A stretch of 64,000 nt of DNA, taken from NCBI RefSeq assembly GCF_029351045.1, contig NZ_JARKIN010000001.1, positions 1,946,001 through 2,010,000 of the forward strand. The letters run 5' to 3'. The stretch comes from Streptomyces sp. WMMB303. GTDB lineage: Bacteria > Actinomycetota > Actinomycetes > Streptomycetales > Streptomycetaceae. A program made the translations under genes and the position numbers. This document shows, in pieces, positions 1-9,443 of the stretch. Every line of letters begins with the position of its first letter. Within the stretch, counting starts at the first letter, position 1. Below the pieces are notes generated by a model, which was not told the DNA's origin, did no database searches, and saw only the letters and a list, made by a program, of their open reading frames with translations.

Positions 1-95
1 GCACCCGCGAACGAATCAGCTCGTGTGTTCGTTGAGCCCAGGTGGGAGAATGAGCACCGGTCCAGGAGTCACAGGCACATACGGGGAGAGGTCAC

Positions 96-1361
96 GTGAC
101 GGCGATGAACGGCGGTGGAATCCGCCGCTGGGGCTGGGGCAGTGGCCGCGCGGACCAGCTCCGGGCCGACGCGCAGACCGCGAAGGACTCCGCCGCCGCC
201 GCGTTCTACGAACTCGACACCGCCCAGCGCGAGCTGCGCATCTCCATAGAGACCATCAGCGCCGTCGACAGCTCGCCCGCCGGGCGCAAGGCCGCGGCGG
301 ACTTCGCCGAGCTCGGCAGGCGCATCGACAGCGTCAGCCACGACTACATCACCGCGGTCGACTCCCACGACCTCGACCGCGACGATCTGGACGGCGCCGC
401 CGCCTCCCGTGCCCGCACCGAGCTGGACCGGGCACGCGGCGAGCTGGAGCGGGCCAAAGGCGACCTGGACCGGTTCGCGCAGAGCCTCGGCCCGTTGCTG
501 AGCAGCGCGGAGAACCAGCTCGCCCGCCTCGCCCCCGCCGTCGAGCGGGCCCGGCAGTCGCTGCTGGCCGCCAGCAACGCGCTGGACGCGGTGCGGGCCG
601 AGGGGCTGCGCGCCGACGACCTCGCGGGGCGGCTGGCGGCGCTCTCGCCCGAGCTGACCAAGCTCAACGAGGGCGCGGGCACCCACGGGGTGCAGGAAAC
701 CGTCCAGCGCGCGGACCGGGTCGTACGGGAGGCCGAAGCGATCCGCGCGCAGGCCGAGGGGCTGCCGCAGCAAGCGGCCGACATCGACAAGCGGATCGCC
801 TCCCTGCGCACCCGCACCGAGGCACTGCAGAACCGGGCCGGGCAGGTGGAGCCGGTCCTCAGCGAACTGCGGCGGCGGTTCAGTGCCGCCTGCTGGCAGG
901 ACCTGCAGCAGGTGCCGCAGCAGGCGGAGCGCTCGGCACGGCAGGCGGGCGAGAAGCTGCGCGAGGCCCGCACAGCCCGCGAGGAGCAGCGCTGGCCGGA
1001 CGCGACGGCGCTGCTGTCGACCGTACGGGCGCTGCTGAACACCACCGACGAGGCGGTGAAGGCCGCCGGGGACCGGCTGCAGCGGCTCAACGAGGTCTCC
1101 TTCGACCACAGCGGTGAGGTCGAACGCACCCGCTTCGCGATCCGCGACGCGCAGCGGCTCGCGATGGCCGGGCGTGCCACCCCTGACCCCCGGCATGCGC
1201 AGCCGCTGGACAACGCGGTGGAGCGGGTGGACCGCGCGGTCGCCTCGCTCACCGGCCGCCACCCGGACTACTGGCACCTGCTGACCGAGCTGGACGCGGT
1301 CAAGGAGACGGTGCAGCAGGTGGTCGACCAGATCCGCCAGGAGCGCGCGTCGGGCAACTGA
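96..1361 (+). CDS. Hypothetical coiled-coil protein
   Basis: I do not recognise this 421-residue protein. It is hydrophilic and rich in Ala, Arg, Glu and Gln. Long heptad-like stretches from about residue 20 to 410 suggest an extended coiled coil. There is no signal peptide, membrane segment or obvious catalytic motif. The N-terminus is short and Trp/Gly-rich (RRWGWGSG). The GTG start follows a strong GGGGAGAGG ribosome site at 83-91; an ATG at 105 is possible. It precedes a DUF4383 membrane protein on the same strand and the divergently organised Ter gene region. A scaffold or cytoskeletal-type role is only inference from the coiled coil. Confidence 0.75.
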   Translation: MTAMNGGGIRRWGWGSGRADQLRADAQTAKDSAAAAFYELDTAQRELRISIETISAVDSSPAGRKAAADFAELGRRIDSVSHDYITAVDSHDLDRDDLDGAAASRARTELDRARGELERAKGDLDRFAQSLGPLLSSAENQLARLAPAVERARQSLLAASNALDAVRAEGLRADDLAGRLAALSPELTKLNEGAGTHGVQETVQRADRVVREAEAIRAQAEGLPQQAADIDKRIASLRTRTEALQNRAGQVEPVLSELRRRFSAACWQDLQQVPQQAERSARQAGEKLREARTAREEQRWPDATALLSTVRALLNTTDEAVKAAGDRLQRLNEVSFDHSGEVERTRFAIRDAQRLAMAGRATPDPRHAQPLDNAVERVDRAVASLTGRHPDYWHLLTELDAVKETVQQVVDQIRQERASGN

Positions 1362-1389
1362 GGCCGCGTACCGCCGCAGCCCCCGGCCC

Positions 1390-1425
1390 CGTGCGCCGTC
1401 CCGGCCTCGTGCGCTGTCCCGGCCC
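1390..1425. repeat. Two tandem 18-bp near-identical units
   Basis: Two adjacent 18-bp units (CGTGCGCCGTCCCGGCCT, then the same with two substitutions) lie in the 292-bp gap between the coiled-coil gene and the DUF4383 gene. The rest of the gap is GC-rich without a recognisable promoter or gene. The repeat is probably slippage in low-complexity sequence. Confidence 0.4.
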
Positions 1426-1653
1426 CGCCGCGCCGCCGCGGGCGGCACTGCTGGGGGCTCGGGGTCGGGGTCGCCCGGGCCGTCACCGAGCGTCGCTGTT
1501 GAGGCGGGACCGCTGCGGGCTGATGCTGAAGGGGACAGCCGAGCGCTTTCCAGCCGCCCCGAGGGGGTTCCCGTGGCCGCGTCGCCGTCCCCCGCCCGCG
1601 CCTCTCGCCACCGCCGCGTGCTGCCGCGCGGGCGGCGGGTTCTGGACGAGCAC

Positions 1654-2325
1654 ATGCCGGTGCACCACAAGCTGAGCAGAGTCTATCGACTGGGCTCGGC
1701 TCTGGTCGGTGTCATCCTGACCTTCTTCGGCGTCCTGGGGCTCACCGACAACATCGGGTTCTTCGACACCGGTGGCGACCAGGTGGGCGGACTGAGCACG
1801 AATGGCGCACTCAGTGTGCTCTCCGTCGTGGTGGGCCTGCTGCTGTTCGCCGGGATGGTGCGCGGCGGGAACTTCGCCTCCAGCCTCAACATCACTTTCG
1901 GCGGTCTGTTCCTGCTCAGCGGATTCGTCAATCTGGCGCTGCTGGAGACCAGCTTCAACATGCTCGCGTTCGAACTGCAGAACGTGCTGTTCAGCTTTGC
2001 CGTCGGGCTGCTGCTGCTCGTCTTCGGGATGTACGGGCGCGTGGGCAGTGCCCTGCCGTACGACAACCCGTACTGGCAGCAGCGCCACATGGACGAGGCC
2101 GCCCGTGCCCGGCGGGGGCACGGGCGGAACGAGCAGCGGACGCGTGCCCGGTTGCGGGGCGAGGAACTGCGGCGCCGGGCCTCACTCTTCGGCGGAGCGG
2201 AGGACGCGGGGAGCTCCGGCGGGAAGGAAGAGCTGCATCCGGGCGACGACGGCGGGCAGCGGGGCGCGGACGGCGACAGGGACGGCGACGGCGAGAGCGA
2301 CGGCGGACAGCGGGACGGCCGGTGA
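1654..2325 (+). CDS. DUF4383 family membrane protein
   Basis: This 223-residue protein has four hydrophobic segments at about residues 13-30, 47-65, 76-95 and 110-130, the layout of the actinobacterial DUF4383 family. A conserved-looking motif, TDNIGFFD, sits between helices 1 and 2. From about residue 135 the chain becomes a charged, low-complexity cytoplasmic tail rich in Arg, Gly, Asp and Glu. The ATG at 1654 is preceded by GGACGAG and puts the first helix near the N-terminus; an upstream in-frame start at 1573 would add an Arg-rich extension and is less likely. The gene converges tail to tail on the HAD gene with only 10 bp between stops. Its function is unknown. Confidence 0.75.
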   Translation: MPVHHKLSRVYRLGSALVGVILTFFGVLGLTDNIGFFDTGGDQVGGLSTNGALSVLSVVVGLLLFAGMVRGGNFASSLNITFGGLFLLSGFVNLALLETSFNMLAFELQNVLFSFAVGLLLLVFGMYGRVGSALPYDNPYWQQRHMDEAARARRGHGRNEQRTRARLRGEELRRRASLFGGAEDAGSSGGKEELHPGDDGGQRGADGDRDGDGESDGGQRDGR

Positions 2326-2335
2326 CCGGGCCCTG

Positions 2336-3334
2336 TCACCCCTCCGGCAGCGCCGCGGGCGGCGGCCCGATCGGCTCCGCTCCCCTCGGCGTCAGCCCGC
2401 CCGGCTCGGTCCTGACCGGCTCCGGGTCGGTCAGCTCGGCCAGTGCGGAACCCATCCCCAGCAGTACGGCCTCTCCGGCCAGGACGCCGCGGTCGGGCAG
2501 CACCCGCAGGTGCGGCAGCCGCAGACCGCTGTCGGCGAGTTCGCCGTGCGCGGGGCGCCACGCCGTATCGGCGAAGCGCAGCAGATCGGCGTCGAGCAGG
2601 GAGTCGCCCGCCGCGAAGGTCCGCGCCGCACCGGTCCGGCGGGCCACCTCGGCGACGGCGGCGCTCTTGGTGAGCGGATTCGGCACGGCGTAGATCTTGC
2701 GCCCTTGCAGGGAGACGCTCCAGCCCTGCGGGCCCGCCCAGTCGGCGAGCTCCCGGACCCAGGAGCCGGGCAGGAGCGCCCGGTCGACCACCAGATAGGC
2801 GAACAGTCCGTCCGCGACGCGCTCCTTGAGCAGCCACTCCGGGCGGGCCAGGCGCAGCATGTGGGCGCGGACCAGATCGAGCGGGGCGCACGCGGTCAGC
2901 CGCTCGCGCACCCGCTCCCGCCACGCGGGATCGCTCACTCCGTCCACCAGCAGATGGCCGCCGTTGGCGCAGACCGCGTAGCGGGGCGGCGGGCCGGGCA
3001 GCCGTACCCGGCGGTACTGCTCGGGGGTCCGCGTGGTGGCGGGCACGAAGACGGTGCGGTCCGCGAGCTCGCTCAGCAGCCGGGCGGCGTCCTCCGTCAT
3101 GAAGGACAGCGGACGGCTCTCGTACGTCTCGACGCACAGCAGCCGGGGCGCCCGGGCGTCGGGCATGGTCAGTTCCAGCGCCGCGGCGGAGTAGATGAGC
3201 GTGCGGTCCAGATCGCTGGCGACCAGGGTGCTTCCCGCTGCCGGGGCCGGGGCCGGTCCCGTGCCCCTGTCCGGGCCCGCGTCCGTGCCCATGCCGAGCC
3301 CCGGGTCCGGAGTCGGCGGTGTCGGCGGGGTCAT
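2336..3334 (-). CDS. HAD-superfamily phosphatase of the Ter metabolite operon
   Basis: This 332-residue protein has the HAD motif I DLDRTL (nucleophile and acid Asp at about residues 41 and 43) and a late acidic motif AGDSLLDADLL (motif IV), as in Cof-type phosphatases. The first 35 residues are a Pro/Gly linker that varies in such proteins. Its ATG overlaps the TGA stop of the upstream phosphoribosyltransferase gene (ATGA at 3331-3334), so translation is probably coupled. In published comparative work on Ter systems, HAD phosphatases occur with phosphoribosyltransferases and a C-C bond lyase in a predicted pathway for a nucleoside-like metabolite. Dephosphorylation of the ribosyl product is the natural inference; the substrate is unknown. 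Confidence 0.85.
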   Translation of the reverse strand: MTPPTPPTPDPGLGMGTDAGPDRGTGPAPAPAAGSTLVASDLDRTLIYSAAALELTMPDARAPRLLCVETYESRPLSFMTEDAARLLSELADRTVFVPATTRTPEQYRRVRLPGPPPRYAVCANGGHLLVDGVSDPAWRERVRERLTACAPLDLVRAHMLRLARPEWLLKERVADGLFAYLVVDRALLPGSWVRELADWAGPQGWSVSLQGRKIYAVPNPLTKSAAVAEVARRTGAARTFAAGDSLLDADLLRFADTAWRPAHGELADSGLRLPHLRVLPDRGVLAGEAVLLGMGSALAELTDPEPVRTEPGGLTPRGAEPIGPPPAALPEG

Positions 3335-5913
3335 CGGGCGGCCTTCCCGTCGGCGCCGGTGGCACCGCGCGTGTAGCGCGGGTGGACGATACCGACACAG
3401 CGGTAGGGCAGCTCCTCGACCTCCTCGACGGGTACGCCGCGCTGGGCGGCCAGCAGCCGTACGTGGTCGAGGTCGGCGCCCGCGCCACGCCGCGCCAGGA
3501 TGCGCCACGGGACGCGGCGCAGCAGGACCCGGGTGGTCTCGCCCACCCCCGGTTTGATCAGATTCACGTCCCCGATGCCGTACGCCTCGCTGATCTCCTC
3601 CACAGCCTGCCAGCCCGCCCAGGTCGGGGTGCGGTCCGCGGAGGCCGCCGCCGCGGCGTCCCGGGCCGCATCCGCCCGGACCGCGGGGAAGCACGCCGAG
3701 ACCGTGTCCACGAAGTGCCCCGACAGATCGCTCCCCGACAGCTCACGGTAGAACTTCGCGCCGTGGAAGTCGTGCGGGCCCACCAGGTCCGCGCGCAGCA
3801 CCGTACGGGAGATCAGCCCGGAGACGGTCGAGTTCAGACAGGCGGAGGGGATGAGGAAGTCCTCCCGGGTGCCGAACGTGCGCACACAGGAACCGGGGTC
3901 GGCCAGCACCGCCAGCTCCGGGTCGAACCGGGGGTGCGCGGCGAGGGCCTGGGCCAGCTCGTGGGTGATGGCGCCCTTGCCGGTCCAGCCGTCGACGAAG
4001 ACGACGTCGGCCGGGTCGTGATGGGCGGCCAGGTAGGCCAGCGCGTTGGTGTCGATGCCGCGGCCGCGGACGATCGAGACGGCGTAGTGCGGCAGGTCCA
4101 GGCCGTGCGCGTAGCGCGCCCAGCGGCGCATCAGCACCCCGACCGGCGTACCCGCCCGGGCCAGCGAGACCAGCACGGGGCGCGGCCCGCGCTCGGCGAG
4201 CACCGTCTCGGTGACGGTGCCGACCGCGCGGGCCAGCCGCTCGGCCGCGGACTCCAGCGCGTCGTGGAAGAGCCGCTGGTACTCCGCGGACGGCTGGTAC
4301 TCCACGGGCAGCGACTCCGCATAGTGCGCGCCGCCCGCCTGGATGGCCTCCTCGCGCTCCTCGGTGGGCGCCTCCAGTTCGACGTCGGACAGATCGCGCA
4401 GCAGCCACGCCACCTCGTCCTGCGGGTACGAGGAGAAGGCCGGGCCGTGCAGCGGCGCGGGAAGACGCCGGGCGGTACCGTCCGGAACGTAGGAGGGGAC
4501 GACGGACAGCACCACCTCGGGGACACATCCCGCGAGCTGGTCCAGCAGCCCCCGGGGGGCGTGCAGCGCGGGGGTGTCGCCCACGCTGTCCACGACCGCC
4601 ACGACGGCGTCGAAGCCCTGACCGGCGATGTTGTAGGCGTAGCGCTCAACGGGGCCGTGAGCACCACCCGGGTCTGCCCCGTCGGCCCCGTCGACCTCGT
4701 CGGCCCCGTCGGCCGTGCTGTCCGGTCCGTCGTGGGGCGGCAGGTCGTGCGCGGGGAAGCGCAGCGCGGTGCGTATCGCATACCCCGGGTCGTCGACGGC
4801 CAGGACGGGCGAGCGGGTCGTGGTGGAGAAGCGGACCTCCGCCCGCCCCTCGGCGCGCCGCTCCAGCTCGGCCGCGAGCATGAGCGGCGCGTACATCAGC
4901 TCCTCGCTCCCGAGGACGAGGACGCGAGGCGGCGCGCCGTCCGCGGGCACCGCAGGGACGCAGTCCAGCGCCCGGAGCACCCGCTCGGCCATGCCCGGCA
5001 GCGCGGCCTCCAGACGGAGCTGCTCGCGCGGCCCGAAGCCGTGCCGCGCGCCGTCCGGAAGCCCCTGCGGCCAGTCCGGTTCCACCCGGCGCACGGCGCC
5101 CCGCGCCTCCGGCGGCGGTGCGGGACGGGGTCCGCCGCGATGCGCCGCGACCAGTTCCCGGCCGCGCTCCAGCACATCGTCGGGGAGCCCTACTCGGCCG
5201 GCGGCCAGCGCCACCACGTCGATGCGGGCGCCCAGCTCGGCGGCGAACTTCTCCAGCGCTGCCACATCCGCCCCACCACGGGTGTCGACCAGCGCGGCCA
5301 CGACATACCGGTCGCGGGGGTGGGCGGCGTGCAGCGCCGCGACGGTGTTGCGCACCGTCCGGCCGGTGGAGAGCTCGTCGTCCACCAGCACCAGCGGCCC
5401 GCCGGTGCGCAGCGCGCCCGGATCCTCGGGCAGCAGCAGGTGCGAGGTGGCGTGGCTGTGCTCCTCCTCGAAACCGCCGAACCGGGCCACCCCCGGCACC
5501 GGGCGCCGCGTGGAGTGCAGCGCGCTCACGCGGCTGCCCATGCCGTGCGCGACGGTGAGTCCGAGTCCGGTCGCGGTCTCCGCGAAACCGAGCACCACGG
5601 AACGGGCGGCCTCCGCTGCGCCCAGCCGCTCACGCACCCGCTCCCCCAGACGGCGGCCCGCATCCAGGACCGCCGAGGGGCGCTGCGGAACATGCTTGCC
5701 CAGAACGGTGGAGACCAGCAGATGGGCGCGCTTGGGATTGCGCCGCAGCGCCAGGCCCAGGAGCTCGCGCAGCCCCTCGTCCTCCAGCCGCACCCCGAGC
5801 CGTTCGGCCACCCATGTGCCCGTCCACACCTCCGGGTCCGTCTCCGCCGTAGTGTGCGGGCCGGCCCCGGCCCGCGTCCCGGCCGCACCGGCCTCCCGTA
5901 CACTCGCGTTCAC
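3331..5913 (-). CDS. Fused phosphoribosyltransferase: PRTase_2, TRSP, StiP/PRTase and PELOTA domains
   Basis: This 860-residue protein combines four parts of the Ter-associated biosynthetic module. A PRTase_2 domain spans about residues 30-260, with PRPP loop VDDELSTGRT at 177-186. A TRSP domain follows, with the literal TRSP motif at 366-369. Then comes a second StiP/PRTase_1-like domain, about 490-770, with PRPP-type loop VFVDGWTGKGAIT near 638-650. The C-terminus is a PELOTA-like RNA-binding domain, about 785-846. An Asp/Gly/Ala linker lies at about 398-421. The GTG start at 5913 overlaps the lyase stop (GTGA); the reading frame stays open further upstream, but the overlap decides the start. 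Family names come from known Pfam members; attachment of ribose-phosphate to a base-like moiety is inferred. Confidence 0.85.
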   Translation of the reverse strand: MNASVREAGAAGTRAGAGPHTTAETDPEVWTGTWVAERLGVRLEDEGLRELLGLALRRNPKRAHLLVSTVLGKHVPQRPSAVLDAGRRLGERVRERLGAAEAARSVVLGFAETATGLGLTVAHGMGSRVSALHSTRRPVPGVARFGGFEEEHSHATSHLLLPEDPGALRTGGPLVLVDDELSTGRTVRNTVAALHAAHPRDRYVVAALVDTRGGADVAALEKFAAELGARIDVVALAAGRVGLPDDVLERGRELVAAHRGGPRPAPPPEARGAVRRVEPDWPQGLPDGARHGFGPREQLRLEAALPGMAERVLRALDCVPAVPADGAPPRVLVLGSEELMYAPLMLAAELERRAEGRAEVRFSTTTRSPVLAVDDPGYAIRTALRFPAHDLPPHDGPDSTADGADEVDGADGADPGGAHGPVERYAYNIAGQGFDAVVAVVDSVGDTPALHAPRGLLDQLAGCVPEVVLSVVPSYVPDGTARRLPAPLHGPAFSSYPQDEVAWLLRDLSDVELEAPTEEREEAIQAGGAHYAESLPVEYQPSAEYQRLFHDALESAAERLARAVGTVTETVLAERGPRPVLVSLARAGTPVGVLMRRWARYAHGLDLPHYAVSIVRGRGIDTNALAYLAAHHDPADVVFVDGWTGKGAITHELAQALAAHPRFDPELAVLADPGSCVRTFGTREDFLIPSACLNSTVSGLISRTVLRADLVGPHDFHGAKFYRELSGSDLSGHFVDTVSACFPAVRADAARDAAAAASADRTPTWAGWQAVEEISEAYGIGDVNLIKPGVGETTRVLLRRVPWRILARRGAGADLDHVRLLAAQRGVPVEEVEELPYRCVGIVHPRYTRGATGADGKAAR

Positions 5914-7076
5914 TTGACTCCCGCCGCCAGCAGTTCCACGAAACTCACGCCCTCGCGCGCCACCCCGAAGACCTCGCCGCGCAGCAGTGTGCGCTCGGCC
6001 CAGGCCCGGTGCGGCTTCACCTCGTTCATCTTGTTCGTATACGCGGAGCGGACCACTCCGCCACCGCCGCGCTCGGGGCGCAGCACATCGGTCGCATCGC
6101 AGAACTCCTCGTGGCTGACGACCGACAGCGCGTGTACGGGAGCCACGTGCGAGGGATGGATGCAGGTCTTGCCCAGCAAGCCGTTGGCCCGGTCCAGTTC
6201 GATCTCGCGCAGCAGACCGTCCAGATCGTGCTCGATCAGCGCGGCGCGCACGTCCTCGGCGCGGCCGCTCAGGAACGGACTCCGCCGCAACTGCGGCTTG
6301 AACATCCTCTCCTGCTGCCGGAAATATTCCCATACGGGCCCGGTCACCGTGAAGCCGGTGCCGTCGGCCCGGCCCAGCACGTTCACCACATCCGCGATGA
6401 CCGAGGCGACGATCTGCACGTCGTAGGCGGTCATCTCCGGCGTGCGGCGCAGCCCGTAGGCGGCACAGAAGTCGGTGACGCCCAGCCGCAGCGCGAGGAC
6501 CCGCTCGCGGTACTTCTCCAGAGTGCGGGCGATCCCGGCGAGCGCATCCGTGCGGGTCTCCCGGTGCAGCAGTTCGGGCGACTCCAGGACGGGCATCGCG
6601 AACAGCCGCCGCCCGGACGCCGCCTCCGCCTCGGTGAGCGCCTCCAGGAACGGCACCGAGCGGTCCCCGGTGAACTTGGGCAGCACGAAACCCGACAGCA
6701 GCCGCGCCGCCGGGCCCAGCCTGCGCACCAGACCGGTGATCTGCCCGGACTCCCGCACCCGTACGAACAGCAGTGGCAGGTCGTCCGCCCCAGCCCGGTC
6801 CGCCAGGTCCCGGAGCTGACCGACGAGGTTGTCCTCGGCCAGCGGCACCTCGGCGTCGGCGATCGAGTCCTCCAGGCAGAGCACCATCGAGACCACGCCG
6901 CGCGCCGCCTGCTTGAGCACGTCGTCGGCGAGCGCGGCTCTGGTGGCCGGACTGTAGAGAGTGGCGCCGAGCGCGATCGCGAGGGTGCCCGCGTCCGCTT
7001 CGGAAGTGAACTCGGCCGGCTCACGGTGGAAGAGCGCGCTTCGGCGCTCAGGCGTCAGATGCCTGAAATGCCGCAT
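5910..7076 (-). CDS. HpcH/HpaI-type C-C bond lyase of Ter cluster (TIM barrel)
   Basis: This 388-residue protein resembles the CitE/HpcH-type C-C_Bond_Lyase family found in Ter gene neighbourhoods. [11 protein letters not shown] near residue 70 matches the acidic metal-binding strand of CitE-like TIM barrels. KTCIHPSHV near the C-terminus matches the conserved CIHP motif of this fold. The ATG at 7076 is preceded by a GGGG stretch; longer in-frame starts lie in low-complexity sequence. The stop overlaps the GTG of the fused phosphoribosyltransferase, so this is the first gene of a tightly coupled three-gene operon. It is divergent from the TerD/proline-rich gene across a 271-bp gap (7077-7347) that must hold both promoters. 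The substrate is unknown. Confidence 0.85.
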   Translation of the reverse strand: MRHFRHLTPERRSALFHREPAEFTSEADAGTLAIALGATLYSPATRAALADDVLKQAARGVVSMVLCLEDSIADAEVPLAEDNLVGQLRDLADRAGADDLPLLFVRVRESGQITGLVRRLGPAARLLSGFVLPKFTGDRSVPFLEALTEAEAASGRRLFAMPVLESPELLHRETRTDALAGIARTLEKYRERVLALRLGVTDFCAAYGLRRTPEMTAYDVQIVASVIADVVNVLGRADGTGFTVTGPVWEYFRQQERMFKPQLRRSPFLSGRAEDVRAALIEHDLDGLLREIELDRANGLLGKTCIHPSHVAPVHALSVVSHEEFCDATDVLRPERGGGGVVRSAYTNKMNEVKPHRAWAERTLLRGEVFGVAREGVSFVELLAAGVK

Positions 7077-7347
7077 GGATATCCCCGTCCCGCCGTCCCG
7101 GCGCCCGTGCGCGTCGCTCCGGCGTACCTGTGGCGTCACGCGGTGGCGGTGGTCCTGCCGGGGCCGCCGTGGTGCCGCGTCGCTGCTCATCGTACGTTCG
7201 AGCGTCGCTCTCGAGTTCCCCTGCCTGGACAGCGGCCGCACCCGGCCCGCTCTGCGGAGCCGCCGGGCGCCCCCGCGAACACGCCCCGTCGCCGCCGCGG
7301 CACATCCCGCGTTGTCGAGGGGGGCCGTCCGGGGGCAGGATGAAGAC

Positions 7348-8568
7348 ATGACGCACGCGATGACGAAGGGGTCGAACATCCCGCTGGAGTCCAGGACGGT
7401 CCGCGCCGTGCTCTGCTGGGCCCCCGGCGCCGGAGTACCGGATGTCGATGCCTCGGCTCTGCTGCTCGGCCCGGACGGCAAGGTCCGCTCCGACGACGAC
7501 TTCATCTTCTACAACCAGCCCCGCCACCCCTCGGGGCTGGTGCGGCACCTGGCCAAGAAGCGCGAGCCCGAGGGGCTGCGCGACACCGTCGAGGCCGACC
7601 TGGGTGCGCTGGACGCCTCCGTGGACCGCGTGCTGCTGGCCGCCTCCGCGGACGGCGGCAGCTTTGCCGCCGTCCGGGACCTGCGGCTGCTGCTGCACGA
7701 CGCGGGCAACCCGGACGGCGGAACCGAGCCCGGGCCCGGCGGAGCACTCCTCGCCCGCTTCGACATCGAGCCGGAGACCGGCGGCGAGACGGCCATGGTC
7801 TGCGGCGAGCTCTACCGGCGCGGAGACGGCTGGAAGTTCCGGGCACTGGGGCAGGGCTACGACACCGGGCTGGTCGGCCTCGCCACCGAGTTCGGCATCA
7901 CCGTCGACGAGAACGAGGCCCAGGCCGGAGCCGGACGGCGCACCGACCCGGGGCGGACGCACTCCCCCGAGCACGATCCGGACGCGACCGTGGCCCACTC
8001 GCCCCGGCCCGACACGCTCGGCTCCGAAGACTTCCGGCTCAGCTCACCCGCCGGGACGGTGCCCCAGCCGCCGCCCGAGCCCGGCTTCCCGGAGCCCGAC
8101 CCGGTACCACCCGAGCCGCACCCGGAACCCGGACCGCCGCCGGAGCCCGGCCCCGAGCCGGTACCGCCGGGCCCGCCCGGTCCGCCGCCGGGGCCCACCC
8201 CCGGCCCCGGTCCCGGCCCCGGACCGGACCCCGCGCCGCCGCCGCAGCCGCAGCCGCCCGCTCCGGAGCCCCCGGAGCCGCAACCGGATCCGGCCGGGGT
8301 GGCGGCCTCGGCCGTCACAGCGCAGGTGCCGCCGCCCGGCGCGCCGCCGTTCGGGCCTCAGGGAGCAGGGCCTCAGCGGGTAGCCGGTGTCCCGGCTCCG
8401 CCGGAGCAGCCGCCCGGCTACGGCTACCCGCAGCCGCCACACCATCCGCCTCAGCAGCCACCCGCCACCCAGCCGGCCTACGGCTACCCGCAACCCACCT
8501 ACGGCTACCCCCAGCCGGACCCGGCGTTCGCGCTGCCGCCCCAGGGGCCGCAGTTCCTGAACCGCTGA
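7348..8568 (+). CDS. TerD-domain protein with long proline-rich C-terminal tail
   Basis: This 406-residue protein has an N-terminal TerD domain, about residues 5-190. Recognisable motifs are [23 protein letters not shown] and the family ending [10 protein letters not shown]. TerD domains are known calcium-binding modules; the DxDAS acidic motif is kept here. From about residue 240 the chain is almost pure Pro/Gly/Glu/Pro repeats, followed by three YGYPQP repeats near the end. Such tails suggest binding to a surface or to SH3/WW-like partners, but this is inference. The ATG at 7348 is preceded by GGGGCAGGA-like sequence; ATG at 7360 is an alternative. It is divergent from the lyase operon. Confidence 0.85.
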   Translation: MTHAMTKGSNIPLESRTVRAVLCWAPGAGVPDVDASALLLGPDGKVRSDDDFIFYNQPRHPSGLVRHLAKKREPEGLRDTVEADLGALDASVDRVLLAASADGGSFAAVRDLRLLLHDAGNPDGGTEPGPGGALLARFDIEPETGGETAMVCGELYRRGDGWKFRALGQGYDTGLVGLATEFGITVDENEAQAGAGRRTDPGRTHSPEHDPDATVAHSPRPDTLGSEDFRLSSPAGTVPQPPPEPGFPEPDPVPPEPHPEPGPPPEPGPEPVPPGPPGPPPGPTPGPGPGPGPDPAPPPQPQPPAPEPPEPQPDPAGVAASAVTAQVPPPGAPPFGPQGAGPQRVAGVPAPPEQPPGYGYPQPPHHPPQQPPATQPAYGYPQPTYGYPQPDPAFALPPQGPQFLNR

Positions 8569-8576
8569 GCGCGGCA

Positions 8577-8592
8577 CCTCCGGCGCCGGAGG
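8577..8592. terminator. Perfect 16-bp GC palindrome between convergent genes
   Basis: CCTCCGGC/GCCGGAGG forms a perfect palindrome starting 9 bp after the TerD/proline-rich stop and upstream of the end of the TerA-like gene. There is no T-tract, which is usual for actinobacterial terminators. It could serve both strands. Confidence 0.45.
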
Positions 8593-8681
8593 CGGCTGTC
8601 CACGGCGCCGGGGGGCGGCCCAGCACCAGGGCGCCGCGGCGGAAGTACGGCGGGTGGGGCAGCGGGCCGGGCCGTACCGGC

Positions 8682-9443
8682 TCAGACCTTCTGCGTCTTG
8701 TAGCCCCGGCCCCACTGCAGGCCCCAGCCGTAGAGCCGGTCCAGCTCCGCCTGGAAGCCGTAGACGTAGCGGACCTCCCGGCGCACCTTCAGCTCGCCCT
8801 TGACGTTCTCCATCAGCAGCACGGCGCACGAGCGGGCCTGCGGAGCGCGCTCGTCCAGACCCACCTCCACATGGGGGCCGTTACTGGGGATGAGCGTGAC
8901 GACCGCGTGCGTCCGGTCGAAGGCCGGGGTGCCGTCGTAGATGTAGACGAAGAAGAGCAGCCGCTTCAGCTCCTCCCGGTGGTCGAGGTTGACATAGAGC
9001 GTCTCCCCGGAGGGCGAGCCGAACCGGTCGTCACCGGTGAGCTTGATGTAGGGGGGCGCGTTCCAGTCCCCCAGGAAGTTGCCGAGCGGCTGGACGACGC
9101 CCTTGGTGCCGTCCGTCAACTCGTACATGCACGCCAGATCCAGGTCGACGTTGACAACACCCTGGGTGTGGGCCTGCACCACGGTCGGCTTGAACGCTCT
9201 GAGCGGGTGCCGTAGCGAACCGCCGGTCCGCCGGCCGACCCCCTCCACATCCGAACTGCGCATCCGCCAGGAGAGGTTGACCTGCAGACTGCCACTGTCG
9301 GCGCCCTGCTTGGTCAGCGACAGCTCCGCGTGCCGCTTGGTCAGCTCCATCGCGTACGTCGACGGACCGCCGACCGTGTCGAACTTGGGTCCGCGCCGGG
9401 ACATGCCCACACCCCGCCGCCAGTTCTCCCACAGGGAGACCAT
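8682..9443 (-). CDS. TerA-like tellurium-resistance/TerD-superfamily protein
   Basis: This 253-residue protein carries features of actinobacterial TerA/TerD-like proteins: ELTKRHAELSLTKQG, VVNVDLDLACMYELTDG and the C-terminal LYGWGLQWGRGYKT motif. It lacks the usual [10 protein letters not shown] motif of true TerD. DLDLACMYEL and SGETLYVNLDHREE probably supply the acidic residues of a metal-binding beta-sandwich. No signal peptide is seen. The ATG at 9443 sits behind a G-rich stretch; ATG at 9404 (MSRRGP) is a possible alternative. It lies downstream of the DUF475 gene on the same strand with a 131-bp gap. A role in ion homeostasis or envelope stress with the other Ter proteins is inferred. 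Confidence 0.8.
   Translation of the reverse strand: MVSLWENWRRGVGMSRRGPKFDTVGGPSTYAMELTKRHAELSLTKQGADSGSLQVNLSWRMRSSDVEGVGRRTGGSLRHPLRAFKPTVVQAHTQGVVNVDLDLACMYELTDGTKGVVQPLGNFLGDWNAPPYIKLTGDDRFGSPSGETLYVNLDHREELKRLLFFVYIYDGTPAFDRTHAVVTLIPSNGPHVEVGLDERAPQARSCAVLLMENVKGELKVRREVRYVYGFQAELDRLYGWGLQWGRGYKTQKV

Noticed and set aside
1..95. Partial gene at the left edge
   Set aside because: The only open frame from here is Arg-rich and overlaps the coiled-coil gene; no coding evidence is seen before position 96.
3319..6426. 1035-codon open frame on the + strand across the Ter PRTase gene
   Set aside because: It is antisense to a well-supported gene, has low-complexity Arg/Gly/Val composition and no family motif; long empty frames are common in GC-rich DNA.
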